A DNA stretch of 64,000 nt from UBA4421 sp002704225 (GTDB lineage Bacteria > Pseudomonadota > Gammaproteobacteria > Pseudomonadales > Azotimanducaceae): assembly GCA_902556425.1 (NCBI GenBank), contig CACDWG010000004.1, positions 86,107 to 150,106 of the forward strand, given 5' to 3'. Below, piece by piece: positions 25,173 through 34,283 of this stretch; within the stretch, counting starts at the first letter, position 1; every line of letters starts with the position of its first letter. Made by a program: the position numbers and the translations under genes. The notes beneath the pieces were generated by a model that ran no database searches, was not told the DNA's origin, and was given only the letters and a program-made list of their open reading frames with translations.

Positions 25173-26096
25173 CTATGCGGCCTCGGTGGACTGTCTGGCA
25201 TAGGCCTCGGGCACCTGATCGCCCTGATCGAAGGTGACAATTTCGTAGCTATCCGGCTCGCTGAGGAGCTTGCGAACCAGCTGATTGTTCAGTCCGTGTC
25301 CGGATTTGTGGCCATGGAAACCACCTAACATGCTGAAACCCAACAGGTAGAGGTCACCAATGGCATCCAAAATCTTGTGCTTTACGAATTCGTCCCGCGC
25401 CCTCAGACCATGCTCATTCAAAATTTTGGAATCATCCACCACCACAGCATTGTCCAAGCTGCCCCCTTGGGCGAGATTCAGATCTCTGAGCTTTTCAAAA
25501 TCTGCTAAGAAGCCAAACGTGCGCGCTCTACTCACCTCTTTGACAAAGCTGGTGGTCGAAAATTCAACCGTTGCCGTATGGGCGTGTGCCGCAAACACCG
25601 GGTGATCGTATTCTAGCGTGTAGCTCAGCTGAAACCCTTCGTAGGGCGACAGCGAAGCACTGGCGTCGCCATCGCTGACGCTAACGGGCCGCAGAACGCG
25701 CAAAAACTTCTTTGGCGCGTTCTGAGCCAAGACCCCGGCTGATTGAAGTAAAAAAACAAAGGGCGCTGCGCTTCCGTCCATTATCGGCAGTTCGCCGCCA
25801 TCAACCTCGACCACGACGTTATCAATACCCAATCCGGACAACGCGGACATCAAATGCTCTATTGTTGAGAGCTGGTCTTCGCCTGAGCACAGTGATGTTG
25901 CCATTTGGGTATTGCCTACGCCTGACGCGCAGGCAGGGAAATTCACCCCGCCGGGTAAGTCCGTGCGCTTAAAGACAATTCCAGAATCCACCTCGGCAGG
26001 GTGCAAGCTGAGGTTTACTTTGCGCCCGGTATGCAGAGCGACCCCTGTCGCTCTGATACTGTTTCTCAGGGTCTGTTGCAGATTTGCAGTGGTCAA
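25173..26096 (-). CDS. lpxC: UDP-3-O-acyl-N-acetylglucosamine deacetylase LpxC
   Basis: First committed step of lipid A synthesis; zinc deacetylase in the cytoplasm. Motifs: SIRATGVALHTGRKV, LSTIEHLMSALSGLGIDN (metal His), FVKHKILDAIGDLYLLGFSM (His and Asp) and GFHGHKSGHGLNNQLVR. 307 residues. The start is a TTG at 26096 with AAGGAA six bases ahead; no ATG fits the conserved N-terminus. It follows ftsZ at the end of the division cluster; LpxC levels are known to be controlled after translation in E. coli (by FtsH), which this sequence cannot show. Confidence 0.97.
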   Translation of the reverse strand: MTTANLQQTLRNSIRATGVALHTGRKVNLSLHPAEVDSGIVFKRTDLPGGVNFPACASGVGNTQMATSLCSGEDQLSTIEHLMSALSGLGIDNVVVEVDGGELPIMDGSAAPFVFLLQSAGVLAQNAPKKFLRVLRPVSVSDGDASASLSPYEGFQLSYTLEYDHPVFAAHAHTATVEFSTTSFVKEVSRARTFGFLADFEKLRDLNLAQGGSLDNAVVVDDSKILNEHGLRARDEFVKHKILDAIGDLYLLGFSMLGGFHGHKSGHGLNNQLVRKLLSEPDSYEIVTFDQGDQVPEAYARQSTEAA

Positions 26097-26171
26097 TGCC
26101 TATTCCTTGTCATGTCATAACGCCTCTTTAGTTCGCTATCGCGCTAAGAGGAATAGTCAGCCGATTACTGT

Positions 26172-27317
26172 TTAATCCGCCTGTCTTCGGAGAAACGCTG
26201 GCACGTCGAGGTAGTCCATGTCTTTACTTTGAATATCGACACTTTCCACTCCGCTGCCGTAACGAACTGGGTTACGCAGATGAGGCGGCTCATCGAAATT
26301 CGCGTAGTTGCCCTCTGCCGCTGCGTTGTCCAATGTTGGGTCGTTGCTCACTACAATGCTCGGCTTATTGGCCTTATCCAATCCTGTCGCCACAATGGTG
26401 ACCATCAAATCATCGCCCAGCGATTCGTCAATAACTGTGCCGACTACAACCGTTGCATTGTCTGAAGCAAACTCTTCGACCATGTCGCCCACTTCCATGA
26501 ACTCGCCCATCGTCAAATCTGCAGCAGCCACATTGACCAGAATGCCCCTGGCACCGTTGATATCAATGTCATCCAGCAAGGGTGAGCGTATCGCCGCTTC
26601 GGCGGCGTCGCGAGCGCGGTTAGCACCGCTGGCGCGACCTGTCCCCATCATGGCAGAGCCCATCTCAGACATCACTGTGCGCACGTCTGCAAAGTCCACG
26701 TTAATGAGACCCGGCAAAATAATGAGATCGGCAATCCCTTTGACCGCACCGAGCAGCACGTTATTTGCCGCAGCGAATGCGTCCTTCATCGACGTGCCGT
26801 CACCGAGGACATCGTGCAGCTTTTGATTCGGAATCGTAATCAGCGAATCGACATGTTCGACTAATTCCGCTAGCCCTTTATCCGCTACTTTTGAGCGACG
26901 CTCAAATTTGAAAGGCTTGGTCACAACAGCAACGGTCAAGATGCCGAGTTCTTTGGCGACTTCAGCAACCACCGGCGCGGCACCCGTACCCGTTCCACCA
27001 CCCATACCGGCGGTGATAAATACCATGTCGGCCCCGCTCAGCAACTCTGCCAAGCGCTCTCGATCTTCTACCGCGGCGGCCCGACCCGTTTCAGGATTGG
27101 CGCCCGCCCCTAATCCCTTGGTGATACTGCTACCAATTTGCAGGGTTCTTTCTGCTCCCAGACCATCGAGGGCCTGAGCGTCTGTGTTGACAGCAATGAA
27201 ATCAACGCCTTTAACGTCGTTGCTGACCATATGTTGTACGGCGTTACCGCCGCCGCCGCCAACGCCAATGACTTTGATCACAGCGTTCTGCGGTGCACTA
27301 TCCACTATCTCAAACAT
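26172..27317 (-). CDS. ftsZ: Cell division GTPase FtsZ
   Basis: Tubulin homologue that forms the Z-ring. 381 residues: signature GGGTGTGAAP with the tubulin loop preceding, IGVGGGGGNAVQHM near the N-terminus, a synergy loop, a variable linker and the conserved C-terminal peptide DYLDVPAFLRRQ, which is where FtsA and ZipA bind. It is last among the division genes, 18 bases after ftsA, with lpxC next. No frame defect. Confidence 0.98.
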   Translation of the reverse strand: MFEIVDSAPQNAVIKVIGVGGGGGNAVQHMVSNDVKGVDFIAVNTDAQALDGLGAERTLQIGSSITKGLGAGANPETGRAAAVEDRERLAELLSGADMVFITAGMGGGTGTGAAPVVAEVAKELGILTVAVVTKPFKFERRSKVADKGLAELVEHVDSLITIPNQKLHDVLGDGTSMKDAFAAANNVLLGAVKGIADLIILPGLINVDFADVRTVMSEMGSAMMGTGRASGANRARDAAEAAIRSPLLDDIDINGARGILVNVAAADLTMGEFMEVGDMVEEFASDNATVVVGTVIDESLGDDLMVTIVATGLDKANKPSIVVSNDPTLDNAAAEGNYANFDEPPHLRNPVRYGSGVESVDIQSKDMDYLDVPAFLRRQAD

Positions 27318-27335
27318 CGCCTTCTCCTGCTGGTG

Positions 27336-28565
27336 CTAGAAGTTTTCGCGAAACCAGTTCCTTATACTGTCAAACGTACTGCTCTTACGGCTGCTTTGTT
27401 TTTCAGTGCGTTCCTGTTCTCGCTCTAGCCCGTACTGCAACAAGCCGACGCTGGTTGCATATACGGGATTCCTTACGATGTCCTTCAAACCCGCCACGAG
27501 TCGTGGCGCCCCCAAACTGACTGGCATGTGGAATATTTCTTCCGCAAGCTCAATCAAACCTTCCATCTTCGCGCCGCCGCCTGTTAAAACGATGCCGGAA
27601 GCGATGATGTTCTCGAAGCCGCTTCGACGCAGCTCCGCTTGAATCAGTCTAAACAATTCGTCGTACCGTGGTTCTACCACTTCCGCCAGCGTTTGGCGCG
27701 ACATTTCTTTTTCTGGCTTATCGCCTACACCCTGTACTTTAATCACTTCGTCGGGTTTAGCCAACTGTGTTAATGCACACGCGTAGCGTATTTTTATGTC
27801 CTCAGCATTCTGGGTCGGCGTACGCAGCGCCATTGCGATGTCATTGGTGACCTGATCGCCAGCAATAGGTATGACCGCGGTGTGCCTGATCGCGCCTTCG
27901 GTGAACACCGCAATGTCAGTCGTGCCGCCTCCGATATCGACCAAGCATACGCCCAGATTACGCTCATCGTCACTGAGTACCGAGTAGCTGGAAGCCAGTT
28001 GCTCCAAAATCACATCGTTTACGGCAAGCCCGCAGCGTTCAATACATTTTTCAATATTTTGCGCCGCATTCACCGCACAGGTCACCATATGAACCTTGGC
28101 TTCAAGCCGCACGCCAGACATGCCCAAGGGTTCTTTCACTCCTTCTTGGGCATCAATGATGTATTCCTGAGGCAACACATGGAGAATTTTTTGATCGGCA
28201 GGGATCGCCATGGCCTTGGCCGCATCAATCACCCGATCAATATCCAAAGCAAACACTTCACGATCACGAATCGCCACGATGCCATGCGAGTTCAAGCTGC
28301 GAATATGGCTCCCGGCGATACCGGCATAAACCGAGTCAATTTCGCAGCCCGACATCAGCTCGGCTTCTTCAACTGCTCGCTGAATGGATTGAACGGTAGA
28401 GTCAATGTTTACCACGACACCCTTCTTCAGTCCGCGAGACTGATGGGTACCAATGCCAATGATCTCAAGCTCGCCCTGAGCATTCACGTTCGCAACGATC
28501 GCCGCAATCTTATTTGTACCGATGTCCAGCGCGACGATTCTCTGCATTTGTTTATCAGCAGCCAT
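27336..28565 (-). CDS. ftsA: Cell division protein FtsA
   Basis: Actin-like ATPase that ties FtsZ to the membrane. 409 residues: the phosphate-1 motif VALDIGTNKIAAIVA, SHIRSLNSHGIVAI, VCLVDIGGGTTDIAVF (phosphate-2) and IVLTGGGAKMEGL (adenosine). The C-terminal amphipathic helix that binds the membrane is visible as SIRNWFRENF. ATG at 28565 directly follows the ftsQ stop. Confidence 0.97.
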   Translation of the reverse strand: MAADKQMQRIVALDIGTNKIAAIVANVNAQGELEIIGIGTHQSRGLKKGVVVNIDSTVQSIQRAVEEAELMSGCEIDSVYAGIAGSHIRSLNSHGIVAIRDREVFALDIDRVIDAAKAMAIPADQKILHVLPQEYIIDAQEGVKEPLGMSGVRLEAKVHMVTCAVNAAQNIEKCIERCGLAVNDVILEQLASSYSVLSDDERNLGVCLVDIGGGTTDIAVFTEGAIRHTAVIPIAGDQVTNDIAMALRTPTQNAEDIKIRYACALTQLAKPDEVIKVQGVGDKPEKEMSRQTLAEVVEPRYDELFRLIQAELRRSGFENIIASGIVLTGGGAKMEGLIELAEEIFHMPVSLGAPRLVAGLKDIVRNPVYATSVGLLQYGLEREQERTEKQSSRKSSTFDSIRNWFRENF

Positions 28566-28567
28566 AT

Positions 28568-29323
28568 CTATGATCCATTATTCTTTGGTTGAACACCCAA
28601 CAATCCCGCCGCCAAACCCATCTGTCCAGCGAGCGACTCCTCATTCTCACGTTGCAGTTTAAATCGTACTGCAATGCCACTGGTATAGCGCGCATCAACG
28701 TAGTCGATTCTCCGGGGCTGATCTTTGAGCGCAACCGCATAAGCACGCAAAAAGCGGCTCATACGCTCATTTACATCGCGGGCGCCCAAGCGCAAGTTCA
28801 TTCCCCCCGCGAACCCCACCTGCCATTCTCCCTGAGGAGACTCGGCCAATCGGGTAATGCGTAACGACTGACGCGAAGCAAAAAGCTGCAATAACCGATA
28901 AACCTCCATGGTCTGCTGCGGGGTACTGATGGACGCACTCAAAGAAGGTAGATCCGCGTAGTGATCCGGCAACTGCAAAGGCTCACCATTGGCGGCAAGA
29001 TAGTCGTGGCCTCCCCACCTGGCCACTGGCACGACTTTGTGCAGGCGAATTTCCAGCCGATCGGGCCAGTGACGACGGACAGTTACATTACGCGTCCACC
29101 CCATCTTCCTCAGCCGCTCTTCGATCGCATCAAGGTTTGTTGACAAAATACCTGCCAATTCAGCCGAAGCCATCGACTCTTCCACTCGACGACGCTCCGC
29201 TTCCGTTGGTTCTCCAGACACCACAATGGTCTGGATCGGTCGGTCTAACGCAGCCCACGCAGCGTAAACCAAAACCAATCCACCGATGGCCAATAGGGCG
29301 AAGATCAGCCGTTTAACGATCAT
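28568..29323 (-). CDS. ftsQ: Cell division protein FtsQ
   Basis: Bitopic divisome protein that recruits FtsB and FtsL in the periplasm. 251 residues: a short N-terminal part, one membrane helix (LIFALLAIGGLVLVYAAW), the POTRA-like region IQTIVVSGEPTEAERRRVEE and the FtsQ domain with WPDRLEIRLHKVVPVARWGG. Its start overlaps the end of murC by 11 bases. In most gammaproteobacteria ddlB lies between murC and ftsQ; here it does not. Confidence 0.94.
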   Translation of the reverse strand: MIVKRLIFALLAIGGLVLVYAAWAALDRPIQTIVVSGEPTEAERRRVEESMASAELAGILSTNLDAIEERLRKMGWTRNVTVRRHWPDRLEIRLHKVVPVARWGGHDYLAANGEPLQLPDHYADLPSLSASISTPQQTMEVYRLLQLFASRQSLRITRLAESPQGEWQVGFAGGMNLRLGARDVNERMSRFLRAYAVALKDQPRRIDYVDARYTSGIAVRFKLQRENEESLAGQMGLAAGLLGVQPKNNGS

Positions 29324-30734
29324 GACCGGTCAACCGGTTAGATATCGTATTGACGTTACCGGCCCCCTGAACGACCAACACGTCTTCAGATGCGACAAGG
29401 GTCGGCAACAACTCGAGCGCTTCATCGGTATCAACGGCGTATATCGGATTCAGTTGGCCACGTTGTCGAATCGCCTGGGCTAAGGCCTTACTGTCAGCGC
29501 CATCAATTCGGTCTTCACCAGCAGCATAAACATCGAGCAATATCAGCGCGTCTACACCGGATAGCACGCGAACAAAGCGATCAAACAGATCCTTGGTACG
29601 ACTGTAACGATGGGGCTGATAGACCATAACCAAGCGGCGATCTGGCCAAACGTCACGAGCAGTTCTGATCACTGCCTCAACCTCTGTCGGATGATGGCCA
29701 TAATCATCAACTAGGGTCACCGACGCATCTGCTACGTCGACGACGTCACAGACCTGAAAGCGTCGCCCAACTCCGCCGAACGCATCGAGGCCATTTAATA
29801 TCGCTTCGTCGGGGATACTTTCCTCGGTAGCAACGGCGATCGCGGCCAAGGCGTTCATCACATTATGATGGCCCGGCAAACTGGTGCGCACGGCCAAGGG
29901 CGGCCCTAAATCACCACGGGTCACCGTGAACGTCCACTGTTGTCCGGTATTTTGAATATCGGTTGCTCGAAATTGAGCCTGCTCTGAGCAACCGTAGGTA
30001 ATCACCGACCGAGAAAATTGGCTACTCAGTGCAAGGGCTTCCGCATCGTCAGCACAGACGATCACACTGCCGTAAAAAGGCAGACGATTGGTGAATTCTA
30101 CGTAGGCCGATTTCATTTTGGCAAAGTCGTGATCGTAGGTCGCCATATGATCTTCATCGATATTGGTGATCACCGCGGTCATCGGCTGCAAATGCAGAAA
30201 AGACGCATCGCTTTCATCGGCCTCGGCAATGAGATAGCGGCCCGCCCCGAGCTCTGCATTCGTGCCAGCACTGTTCAAAAGGCCACCAATCACAAAGGTT
30301 GGCGACAATTCCGCGCAGCGAAAAATTTCCGTAATTAAACTGGTGGTTGTGGTTTTTCCATGAGTACCGGCGACAGCGATGCCATGCCGATATCGCATCA
30401 ATTCGCCCAGCATCTGCGCTCGAGGCACGACAGGCAGCCGCTGCTCCTTGGCTGCAACCAGCTCCGGATTGGTTGGATCGATCGCCGATGAAATCACCAG
30501 TACATCGGCGCCTTGAATCCATTCAGCATCGTGGCCCAAATACACCGTGGCGCCCTTGCTGCGCAGCCGGAGGGTATTGGCTGACTCCTTCATGTCAGAA
30601 CCGCTCACCGAATATCCCTGATTAAGCAATACCTCAGCAATACCGCACATACCCGCGCCACCAATACCCACGAAGTGGATGGTTCGTATGCGGCCCATCT
30701 CCGGCACTTGGTATTCACTCAGCTGACTCATCAT
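29313..30734 (-). CDS. murC: UDP-N-acetylmuramate--L-alanine ligase MurC
   Basis: Adds L-Ala to UDP-MurNAc in the cytoplasm. About 473 residues: IHFVGIGGAGMCGIAEVLLN (UDP-binding loop), GTHGKTTTTSLI (P-loop of Mur ligases), YGHHPTEVEAVIR and YQPHRYSRT. I chose the ATG at 30734 with GAGGGAG six bases ahead over the TTG at 30749. It follows ftsW directly, with 12 bases between; murG, which usually lies there, is absent. Confidence 0.96.
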   Translation of the reverse strand: MMSQLSEYQVPEMGRIRTIHFVGIGGAGMCGIAEVLLNQGYSVSGSDMKESANTLRLRSKGATVYLGHDAEWIQGADVLVISSAIDPTNPELVAAKEQRLPVVPRAQMLGELMRYRHGIAVAGTHGKTTTTSLITEIFRCAELSPTFVIGGLLNSAGTNAELGAGRYLIAEADESDASFLHLQPMTAVITNIDEDHMATYDHDFAKMKSAYVEFTNRLPFYGSVIVCADDAEALALSSQFSRSVITYGCSEQAQFRATDIQNTGQQWTFTVTRGDLGPPLAVRTSLPGHHNVMNALAAIAVATEESIPDEAILNGLDAFGGVGRRFQVCDVVDVADASVTLVDDYGHHPTEVEAVIRTARDVWPDRRLVMVYQPHRYSRTKDLFDRFVRVLSGVDALILLDVYAAGEDRIDGADSKALAQAIRQRGQLNPIYAVDTDEALELLPTLVASEDVLVVQGAGNVNTISNRLTGHDR

Positions 30735-30745
30735 TGGATACTCCC

Positions 30746-31879
30746 TCAACGCCCAACCGACGATTTACGTGATCTGGCCGGAGCCGTGTCTTCGACCCAA
30801 CTGCATCGCAGCACGAAAGCGAAAAGTGCACAGGAAACCATTAGGCTGTTCCCTCCATAGCTGATGAACGGCAGCGTCAACCCCTTGGTTGGTAAGACAC
30901 CCACATTCACACCCACATTCACCAAAAACTGATAAGCAAAAATAAAACCCACGAAGTAACAACAATAACCTGCAAACAGATCGCCCGTCTGCAAACTTCG
31001 CTTGGCAACGGATAAAACCAAGGCGACAAAAAAAGTGTAGAGAACGATCAACGCGATGGCGCCAATGCTACCGAGTTCTTCAGCAATAACCGCAAAGATA
31101 AAGTCGTTGTGCGCTTCCGGCAGATAGGAGAGTTTTTGAATACCTTCGCCTAAGCCCAGCCCCAGCAATTCTCCGCGACCAAAAGCAATCAAGGCCTGCA
31201 CCAACTGATAGCCGGTATCAAAGGGTACTGCCCACGGGTCGGTAAACGCAGCCATACGCCGCATCCGAAATGGCTCCAGCCAAACCATCAGCGCAAACAG
31301 AAGAGCGCCGCCGCCGACCATCAACAGTACAAATCGAAGCTTGGCGCCCGCCACAAACAGCACCGAAAGCGTGGCGGCTAACACAACCGCGGCCGAACCT
31401 AAGTCCGGCTCAGCGACAACCAGCGCACACACGATAAAGACCATGGCCAATGGCACGAGAATCCGGTTCGGCGACTGCTGCAACATCTCATGGTAATGGG
31501 TTAAATATCCGGCCAAGAAAATCATCAGCCCAAACTTTGCAACTTCTACTGCCTGCAAACTGAAACCGCCAATACGAACCCACCGCGTCGCGCCTTTGAC
31601 TTCATATCCCACTCCCGGCACCAGTACCAAAACCACCAGAAACAGCGAAATAACCCAGCCTAACCAGTAAAACCTCGTCCACGTTGTCAGCGGAATGGTA
31701 AGCACCACCACTGCAAGAAAGAGCGAAATGCACAGATTCACCAATTGCTTGATGATGTAGTCGCCTGGCATCGCAACAGATGCCGACCCCACCATAATCG
31801 TCCCGAAGGCGAGCAATACCGTCCAAGTGACAAGCAGGTAGAGGCTGTATCTGGGTATGTTGAATACTCGAGCGGTCAT
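30746..31879 (-). CDS. ftsW: Septal peptidoglycan polymerase FtsW
   Basis: SEDS glycosyltransferase that works with FtsI at the septum. 377 residues with about ten membrane helices. Motifs: VGSASV after helix 1, GVGYEVKGATRWVRIGGFSL with the conserved W-x-x-G, the essential Asp within VAEPDLGSA, PEAHNDFIFAVIAEELGSIG and the end LPFISYGGNSLM. Overlaps murD by four bases (ATGA). Confidence 0.97.
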   Translation of the reverse strand: MTARVFNIPRYSLYLLVTWTVLLAFGTIMVGSASVAMPGDYIIKQLVNLCISLFLAVVVLTIPLTTWTRFYWLGWVISLFLVVLVLVPGVGYEVKGATRWVRIGGFSLQAVEVAKFGLMIFLAGYLTHYHEMLQQSPNRILVPLAMVFIVCALVVAEPDLGSAAVVLAATLSVLFVAGAKLRFVLLMVGGGALLFALMVWLEPFRMRRMAAFTDPWAVPFDTGYQLVQALIAFGRGELLGLGLGEGIQKLSYLPEAHNDFIFAVIAEELGSIGAIALIVLYTFFVALVLSVAKRSLQTGDLFAGYCCYFVGFIFAYQFLVNVGVNVGVLPTKGLTLPFISYGGNSLMVSCALFAFVLRCSWVEDTAPARSRKSSVGR

Positions 31880-33204
31880 GCATCAGCCCTAGGGGTTTTA
31901 ATGGCTTGATACTGAGCCACCAACTGGGTGAAGTGCTCGCCACGAGTGGAAAAATTGGCATACATATCCAGGCTCGAGCACGCAGGCGACAACAGGACCG
32001 TGTCCCCGGACTCAGCCTGATCCATTGCGGCGGCTACGGCTTGATCCATGGTATCGAGATGCCGCCAGTCGACGCCATACCGCGTGGCTACGTCATTGAG
32101 CTCCGCGGCGTTTTTCCCAAGGGTCAACAGCTGACGCACGCGGCCCTGCATGGCGGGACCCAAGGGCGCCAAATCCGCGCCCTTGCTATCACCACCCGCA
32201 ATCAAAATTAATTTTTGCTGACGCTCAAACCCTGCCAAGGCAGCCAAAGTCGCGCCGACATTTGTCGCCTTCGAATCATTAATACATTGAATCTGCGGCG
32301 GGCTTGGGACGGCAGCGAACCGATGAGGCAAACCCTCAAATCCTGCGAGGAGCCGAGCCGCTACCGGCGGTGCTATCCACGGTTCGACCAAGGCCATGGC
32401 CCACAGACAATTTTCGACATTGTGATGGCCAGCCAAGGGCAACTCAGAGACTGGCATCAGCGGCGTCTGCCCATGATAAACCCACGACACACCATCCGGT
32501 GCTGCGATGCCCCACTGATGCTCTTGCGGCGGCGCGACCGCGACTCGGACATCCACATCAAGTTCGCTGTCCAATGTGCCCACGCTGTATTCGGTGGCCG
32601 CGTAAATCCGTTTTTTTGCCTGCTCGTAACTCGCAAAGTCACCGTGCCAATCTCGATGGTCGTCGCTGATATTCAACAACGCTGCGCTTGCCAACGGCAG
32701 ATTTCCGCTGTGCGCGAGTTGAAAGCTGGACAGTTCAAGCACGTACATATCGTTTGCTTCACTGAGCAGATCCAGTGCAGGCACACCCAAATTGCCACCA
32801 ACGGCGCAGGACAGGCCATGTGCATTCAATAGGTGCCCAACAAGAGAAACCACAGTGCTCTTACCGTTGGTTCCGGTCACACCAACCACTGGGGCACCGA
32901 CTGTCGACATAAACAAATCGATATCAGAAAGCAGTTCTATGTTGGCTTCCTGAGCTTGCCGCACCAATGGGTGATGGAGCGGCAGCCCTGGGCTGACAAT
33001 TGCTCGATCGGTCTGGGCGAGGAGAGATGCCGGCCATTCTTGGGAATCCCAATGAATATCTAACCTAGGCCAGTCATCGGCAACAGAGCGGGCAGATCGG
33101 CTGTCGAGCACGGTGGGACTGGTATTGCTTGCGCACAGATATCGGGCAACAGATTGCCCTGTCATGCCAAAACCTAAAATCACGGTGCGGGGTGGGGTGC
33201 TCAT
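31876..33204 (-). CDS. murD: UDP-N-acetylmuramoyl-L-alanine--D-glutamate ligase MurD
   Basis: Adds D-Glu to UDP-MurNAc-Ala. About 442 residues: GFGMTGQSVARYL near the start, GVTGTNGKSTVVSLVGH (P-loop), NISDDHRDWH, and CINDSKATNVGATLAAL plus LIAGGDSKGADL. I chose the ATG at 33204, which overlaps the mraY stop (ATGA), over the longer frame that runs into mraY. Confidence 0.96.
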   Translation of the reverse strand: MSTPPRTVILGFGMTGQSVARYLCASNTSPTVLDSRSARSVADDWPRLDIHWDSQEWPASLLAQTDRAIVSPGLPLHHPLVRQAQEANIELLSDIDLFMSTVGAPVVGVTGTNGKSTVVSLVGHLLNAHGLSCAVGGNLGVPALDLLSEANDMYVLELSSFQLAHSGNLPLASAALLNISDDHRDWHGDFASYEQAKKRIYAATEYSVGTLDSELDVDVRVAVAPPQEHQWGIAAPDGVSWVYHGQTPLMPVSELPLAGHHNVENCLWAMALVEPWIAPPVAARLLAGFEGLPHRFAAVPSPPQIQCINDSKATNVGATLAALAGFERQQKLILIAGGDSKGADLAPLGPAMQGRVRQLLTLGKNAAELNDVATRYGVDWRHLDTMDQAVAAAMDQAESGDTVLLSPACSSLDMYANFSTRGEHFTQLVAQYQAIKTPRADA

Positions 33205-34283
33205 CGCAACTTGAGTGTCGACAATCCAATGGTCACCAAAACCAGCGTAATAATCCAAAACCGCACGATAACCCTTGGCTCCGGCCAACCCTTCAGTTCA
33301 AAGTGATGATGGATTGGTGCCATACGAAACACTCTTCGGCCCGTCATTCGGAAGGAAATGACCTGAATAATAACGCTCGCTGTTTCGAGCACGAAAAGTC
33401 CGCCCATGATCAGCAAGACGATTTCATGACGAACAATGATGGCCAGAAGACCTAGGGCAGCGCCCAGCGCTAGAGCCCCGACATCACCCATGAAGATTTG
33501 CGCCGGATAAGTGTTAAACCAAAGAAAACCTAAGCCCGCCCCTATCAAAGCACCGCAAAATACGGCCAGTTCACCGGCGTCCGCGATGTAGGGAATCTGC
33601 AGGTAATCGGCAAATTCGACGTTCCCAGTCACGTAGGCAATCAAACCCAGAGCTGCCCCAACCATTACCGCAGGCAAGATAGCCAGCCCATCCAGTCCAT
33701 CGGTGAGATTCACGGCATTACTCATGCCAACAATCATCAGATACCCCAACAGCACGAACCACGCGCCTAACGGAATCGCCACGCTCTTAAAAAAAGGAAC
33801 ATAGAGCGCAGTCTGCGCCGGTGCGTCTGCCACCTGATAAAGATACAAAACCGCGGCAAGCGCAAATATCGATTGCCAGAAATATTTCCACCGGCCAGCG
33901 AGGCCGTCGGAATTTTTTCGCGATATTTTCAGGTAATCGTCCACCCAGCCAATCGCACCGAAGGCTAGCGTGACGCCTAAAATCAACCAGATGTAGCGAT
34001 TAGATAAATCCCCCCACAAAAGAGTCGTTACCAAGATAATCACCAAGATAAGTGCGCCACCCATGGTAGGCGTCCCGGCCTTACTGAAGTGCGAGGTCGG
34101 CCCGTCGTCCCGAACTTGCTGGCCGATCTGCGACCGCCCCAACCAGGCAATCATGCCTGGACCGATCATCAGCGACACGGCCAAGGCGGTGATGACGCTG
34201 ACCATGGTGCGTAAGGTGAGATATTGAAAAACGCTAAAGCCGCCAATGTATTGCGACAGATACTCAGTTAGCCAAAGTAACAC
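33201..34283 (-). CDS. mraY: Phospho-MurNAc-pentapeptide translocase MraY
   Basis: Makes lipid I from UDP-MurNAc-pentapeptide and undecaprenyl phosphate in the inner membrane. 360 residues, about ten helices. Typical: MLLWLTEYLSQYIGGFSVFQ, SKAGTPTMGG (the conserved G-T-P-T-M-G-G), NLTDGLDGLAI with catalytic Asp residues and FRMAPIHHHFELKGW. Its GTG start overlaps the murE stop by one base (TAGTG). murF usually sits between them and is missing. Confidence 0.98.
   Translation of the reverse strand: MLLWLTEYLSQYIGGFSVFQYLTLRTMVSVITALAVSLMIGPGMIAWLGRSQIGQQVRDDGPTSHFSKAGTPTMGGALILVIILVTTLLWGDLSNRYIWLILGVTLAFGAIGWVDDYLKISRKNSDGLAGRWKYFWQSIFALAAVLYLYQVADAPAQTALYVPFFKSVAIPLGAWFVLLGYLMIVGMSNAVNLTDGLDGLAILPAVMVGAALGLIAYVTGNVEFADYLQIPYIADAGELAVFCGALIGAGLGFLWFNTYPAQIFMGDVGALALGAALGLLAIIVRHEIVLLIMGGLFVLETASVIIQVISFRMTGRRVFRMAPIHHHFELKGWPEPRVIVRFWIITLVLVTIGLSTLKLR

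Noticed and set aside
26100..26165. Hairpin between ftsZ and lpxC as a terminator
   Set aside because: CCTCTT/AAGAGG can pair with a bulge, but no U-run follows on the minus strand; at most a weak attenuator.
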